Source of the DNA: Desulfuromonadaceae bacterium
GTDB lineage: Bacteria > Desulfobacterota > Desulfuromonadia > Desulfuromonadales > Geopsychrobacteraceae
Reading direction: 5' to 3'
Assembly: GCA_013138655.1 (NCBI GenBank)
Contig: WTCI01000310.1
Span: forward strand, 1-26,756
Length of the DNA: 26,756 nt
Below, in pieces: positions 24,702 to 26,756 of the stretch. Position numbers and translations under genes: made by a program. A model generated the notes under the pieces. It did not search any database. It was given only the letters and a program-made list of their open reading frames with translations, and was not told the origin of the DNA. Position 1 is the stretch's first letter. Each line of letters begins with the position of its first letter.

Positions 24702-24764
24702 ACGGATGCTGGAAATTAACATTCGTTGTTGGATAAAACAAGGAAAACACCTGTTTTTACTGAA

Positions 24765-25634
24765 TCATTCCCCGTCGACAAAAGCGACAACCGCGGCGGC
24801 AACCTTGCGTAAAGCTTCGCTGCTGCTCGATTCGGGATGAGAAAGAATATACGGCTTGCCGTCATCCCCGGAAGTAACAATCCTTGGGTCGAGAGGCACC
24901 TTGGCCAGCATGGCCACGCCGGTTTTCTCTGCCAACTTATCGCCACCACCGCTTTTGAAAATATCCGACACTTCGTTGCAGTGCGGGCAGACAAATCCGC
25001 TCATGTTTTCGATCAGGCCAACCACCGGCAGCTTCAGCTCACGGCAGAAGCTGAGTGATTTTTCCACATCGACCAGCGCAACTTCCTGTGGCGTGGTCAC
25101 CACCACGGCGGCCGCCCCTTTACCGAGCAGCTGTACTGCGCTCAAAGGCTCATCACCGGTTCCCGGAGGGCAATCGATCAACAGATAGTCAAGCTCACCC
25201 CAGACCACATCAGCCAGCAATTGCTGAATGGCACCGTGCTTCATCGGCCCGCGCATGATCGTTGCCTGGCCGGGCGAGGCCAACAAAAAACCGATCGACA
25301 TCAGCTTGAGACCGGAAACCTCCAGAGGGAAAATCCCCTCTTCGCTGGCCTGCGGTCGCTCTCCGGCCAGTCCACACATGGTCGGCACGCTCGGTCCATG
25401 CAGATCGATATCGAGCAAACCCACTTTGAAACCTTTTTCAACCAGTGCAAAAGCAAGATTGACCGCGGTCGTGCTTTTACCAACGCCGCCCTTGCCGGAC
25501 ATGACGATAATCTTGTTTTGGATCCCGCCCATCCGGATCGCCAGGTTGCGGCGTATCTGCGCCTGCTCATCGTTGGCGTCACCGGGTTGCTTCACCGAGC
25601 AGGAACTATCGTTACAGCTGTCACACGTACTCAT
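24765..25634 (-). CDS. mrp: Mrp/ApbC-family Fe-S cluster carrier ATPase
   Basis: Cytoplasmic P-loop ATPase that carries and delivers Fe-S clusters. The 289-aa protein has the deviant Walker A SGKGGVGKST (about 46-55), Walker A' region DIDLHGPSVP, the LLIDCPPGTGDEPLS motif, and the cluster-bridging CPHC pair (Cys216, Cys219). An N-terminal cysteine cluster CDSCNDSSC (Cys4, 7, 12) recalls the NBP35-like extension seen in many anaerobes. GAGGAG precedes the ATG. It starts 26 bases after the stop of the BTAD-type gene on the same strand, so the two are likely cotranscribed. Confidence 0.92.
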   Translation of the reverse strand: MSTCDSCNDSSCSVKQPGDANDEQAQIRRNLAIRMGGIQNKIIVMSGKGGVGKSTTAVNLAFALVEKGFKVGLLDIDLHGPSVPTMCGLAGERPQASEEGIFPLEVSGLKLMSIGFLLASPGQATIMRGPMKHGAIQQLLADVVWGELDYLLIDCPPGTGDEPLSAVQLLGKGAAAVVVTTPQEVALVDVEKSLSFCRELKLPVVGLIENMSGFVCPHCNEVSDIFKSGGGDKLAEKTGVAMLAKVPLDPRIVTSGDDGKPYILSHPESSSSEALRKVAAAVVAFVDGE

Positions 25635-25660
25635 AATGCTACTCCTCTTCTATGGATGGT

Positions 25661-26756
25661 TTATAATTCAAGCCGCTCCGGGCTCAGGGTTTCAATCAAT
25701 TCAGCAATCTCCTCTGGATCGTAATCCTCCGCTTCCAGAGCTCTACGAAAAGCTTCAAGTAACTGCCGGGCCGCGTGTTTTTCTCCTTGCTGTTGATAGA
25801 TCAGCAACAATTGTTGGACCAGAGAGTCCTGGGTCGGTTCCAGCTGTAAAGCGATTTGCAATAAACCGATCGCCTCAGCGATCTCTCTGCGCTGTTGCAA
25901 AATACGGGCAAGCACAGAGAGGTGCTCCAGCCGCAATTGTGTGAGTTGTTCACGGTAATACGGCAGGTCAGCAACCAGTTCATAGCCGGCTAAAAAGTCT
26001 CCTTTCCAGATTTTACCGGCCTGGCGCAAAGCCAACTCGGCCTGCCAAAGATTTTGCCGTTGCAAGTGACGGCGGGACGTTTCCATTGCCGTGGTAAACT
26101 GACGGGTATCAATCAGTACATTTTTCAGCAACAGCATGCCTTTTTCGAGAACCAGGTAATCCTGACGGATCTGCTTGCCAAAACAGTTTTCAAGATTTTT
26201 ACGCAATCGGGAAAGAGCCGCATCAAAACTGTTTCGAGCTTTATTCGGGGGGCTGTCGGGCCAGAGGGTGCCCATCAAAACTTCCGTACATAAAGCGTTA
26301 TTGGGAGCTGCCGCCAATAGCGCCAGAATCAGCCGGGAGGGCTGGCCGACGTCACTGAAGTTGAGTTCTCTGCCGCCGAGAACCAGCTGGAAGCCACCAA
26401 GGGTCTGCAAGTTCGCGAGCGGGATCAGACGACCGGACTCGTCCAGCCCGCAAGCCAGCCGCTTCCGGGCCAGTTGCCTGAGTTGCTCTCGCCACTCGGC
26501 ACGTTGCATGGCCGCCGGCAGCAGTTCCCTGAGCAGCTCCGGGGTCAGAGCAAAAAAGAAATCCAGATGTTTACGCCGCAAGCTGCCGAATAACTGACCG
26601 AGTCGCTCCAGGGCCTGCTCTGGTTCATCCCGACGTAAATGCAACAAAGCCGACCAGGCACAGAAGCCACCGTAAAAACAATCCTCCCCCAGTGCTTGTG
26701 ACTTTGCCGACCCTTCCTCCAAAAGCTCGGCCGCCCGGTCATACTGCTGTAAAATC
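25661..26756 (-). CDS. BTAD/SARP-like transcriptional regulator, partial (C-terminal part)
   Basis: The frame is open to the window edge, so this is the C-terminal end of a longer protein; the TTG at 26722 is not a convincing start. In the visible 364 or so residues, a helical TPR-like tract comes first, then a winged-helix DNA-binding domain (LQTLGGFQLVLGGRELNF ... LWPDSPPNKARNSFDAALSR), then a bacterial transcriptional activator domain of helical repeats (LWQAELALRQAGKIWKGDFL ... EPTQDSLVQQLLLIYQQQGE). Proteins of this kind are often 600-1000 aa with an N-terminal AAA or TPR part. The target and signal are unknown. It lies just ahead of mrp. Confidence 0.8.
   Translation of the reverse strand, partial: ILQQYDRAAELLEEGSAKSQALGEDCFYGGFCAWSALLHLRRDEPEQALERLGQLFGSLRRKHLDFFFALTPELLRELLPAAMQRAEWREQLRQLARKRLACGLDESGRLIPLANLQTLGGFQLVLGGRELNFSDVGQPSRLILALLAAAPNNALCTEVLMGTLWPDSPPNKARNSFDAALSRLRKNLENCFGKQIRQDYLVLEKGMLLLKNVLIDTRQFTTAMETSRRHLQRQNLWQAELALRQAGKIWKGDFLAGYELVADLPYYREQLTQLRLEHLSVLARILQQRREIAEAIGLLQIALQLEPTQDSLVQQLLLIYQQQGEKHAARQLLEAFRRALEAEDYDPEEIAELIETLSPERLEL

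Overview
The window looks like a chromosomal segment of a Gram-negative deltaproteobacterium of the Desulfuromonadales type (Geobacter/Desulfuromonas/Pelobacter relatives). This placement is an inference from gene content: a multidomain receiver-PATAN-DnaJ-TPR protein, an atypical pseudopilin, hybrid kinases, GatCAB alongside AsnRS, GlnE, MtnA, and many GC-rich palindromic intergenic repeats. No rRNA, tRNA, CRISPR array, phage gene or complete transposase was found.

The left half (about 1-13240) reads mostly on the + strand. A palindromic mobile-looking repeat lies just before an LpxL/HtrB-type acyltransferase, which overlaps prfC (release factor 3); a clear hairpin terminator follows prfC. 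Next come a membrane sensor kinase with two PAS domains, a 54-codon remnant of a bacteriohemerythrin gene, asnS, and a translationally coupled pair of a PhnD-like periplasmic binding protein and a hybrid histidine kinase. Then follows a cluster of a GntR/FCD regulator with a 26-bp perfect palindrome over its own promoter, a KamA-family radical-SAM/PLP aminomutase, and a divergent type I glutamine synthetase.

The right half (about 13314-26756) reads mostly on the - strand, the exception being ttcA (+). In transcription order it holds a partial BTAD-type regulator (off the window edge), mrp/apbC, gatC, gatA, gatB, mtnA, glnE and the REC-PATAN-J-TPR protein. A lone pseudopilin gene is divergent from ttcA. 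The successive gaps mrp-gatC, gatC-gatA, gatA-gatB, gatB-mtnA and mtnA-glnE each contain a different palindromic or hairpin sequence.

The most interesting candidate system is the GntR - aminomutase - glutamine synthetase cluster. The aminomutase keeps the Fe-S cysteines and PLP lysine but lacks the aspartates that lysine 2,3-aminomutase uses to hold lysine. The synthetase has Phe where adenylylation-controlled enzymes have Tyr, although the adenylyltransferase GlnE is encoded in the same window. A beta-amino-acid route (for example beta-glutamate to beta-glutamine, a known compatible solute in some methanogens) is a testable hypothesis, not something the sequence proves.
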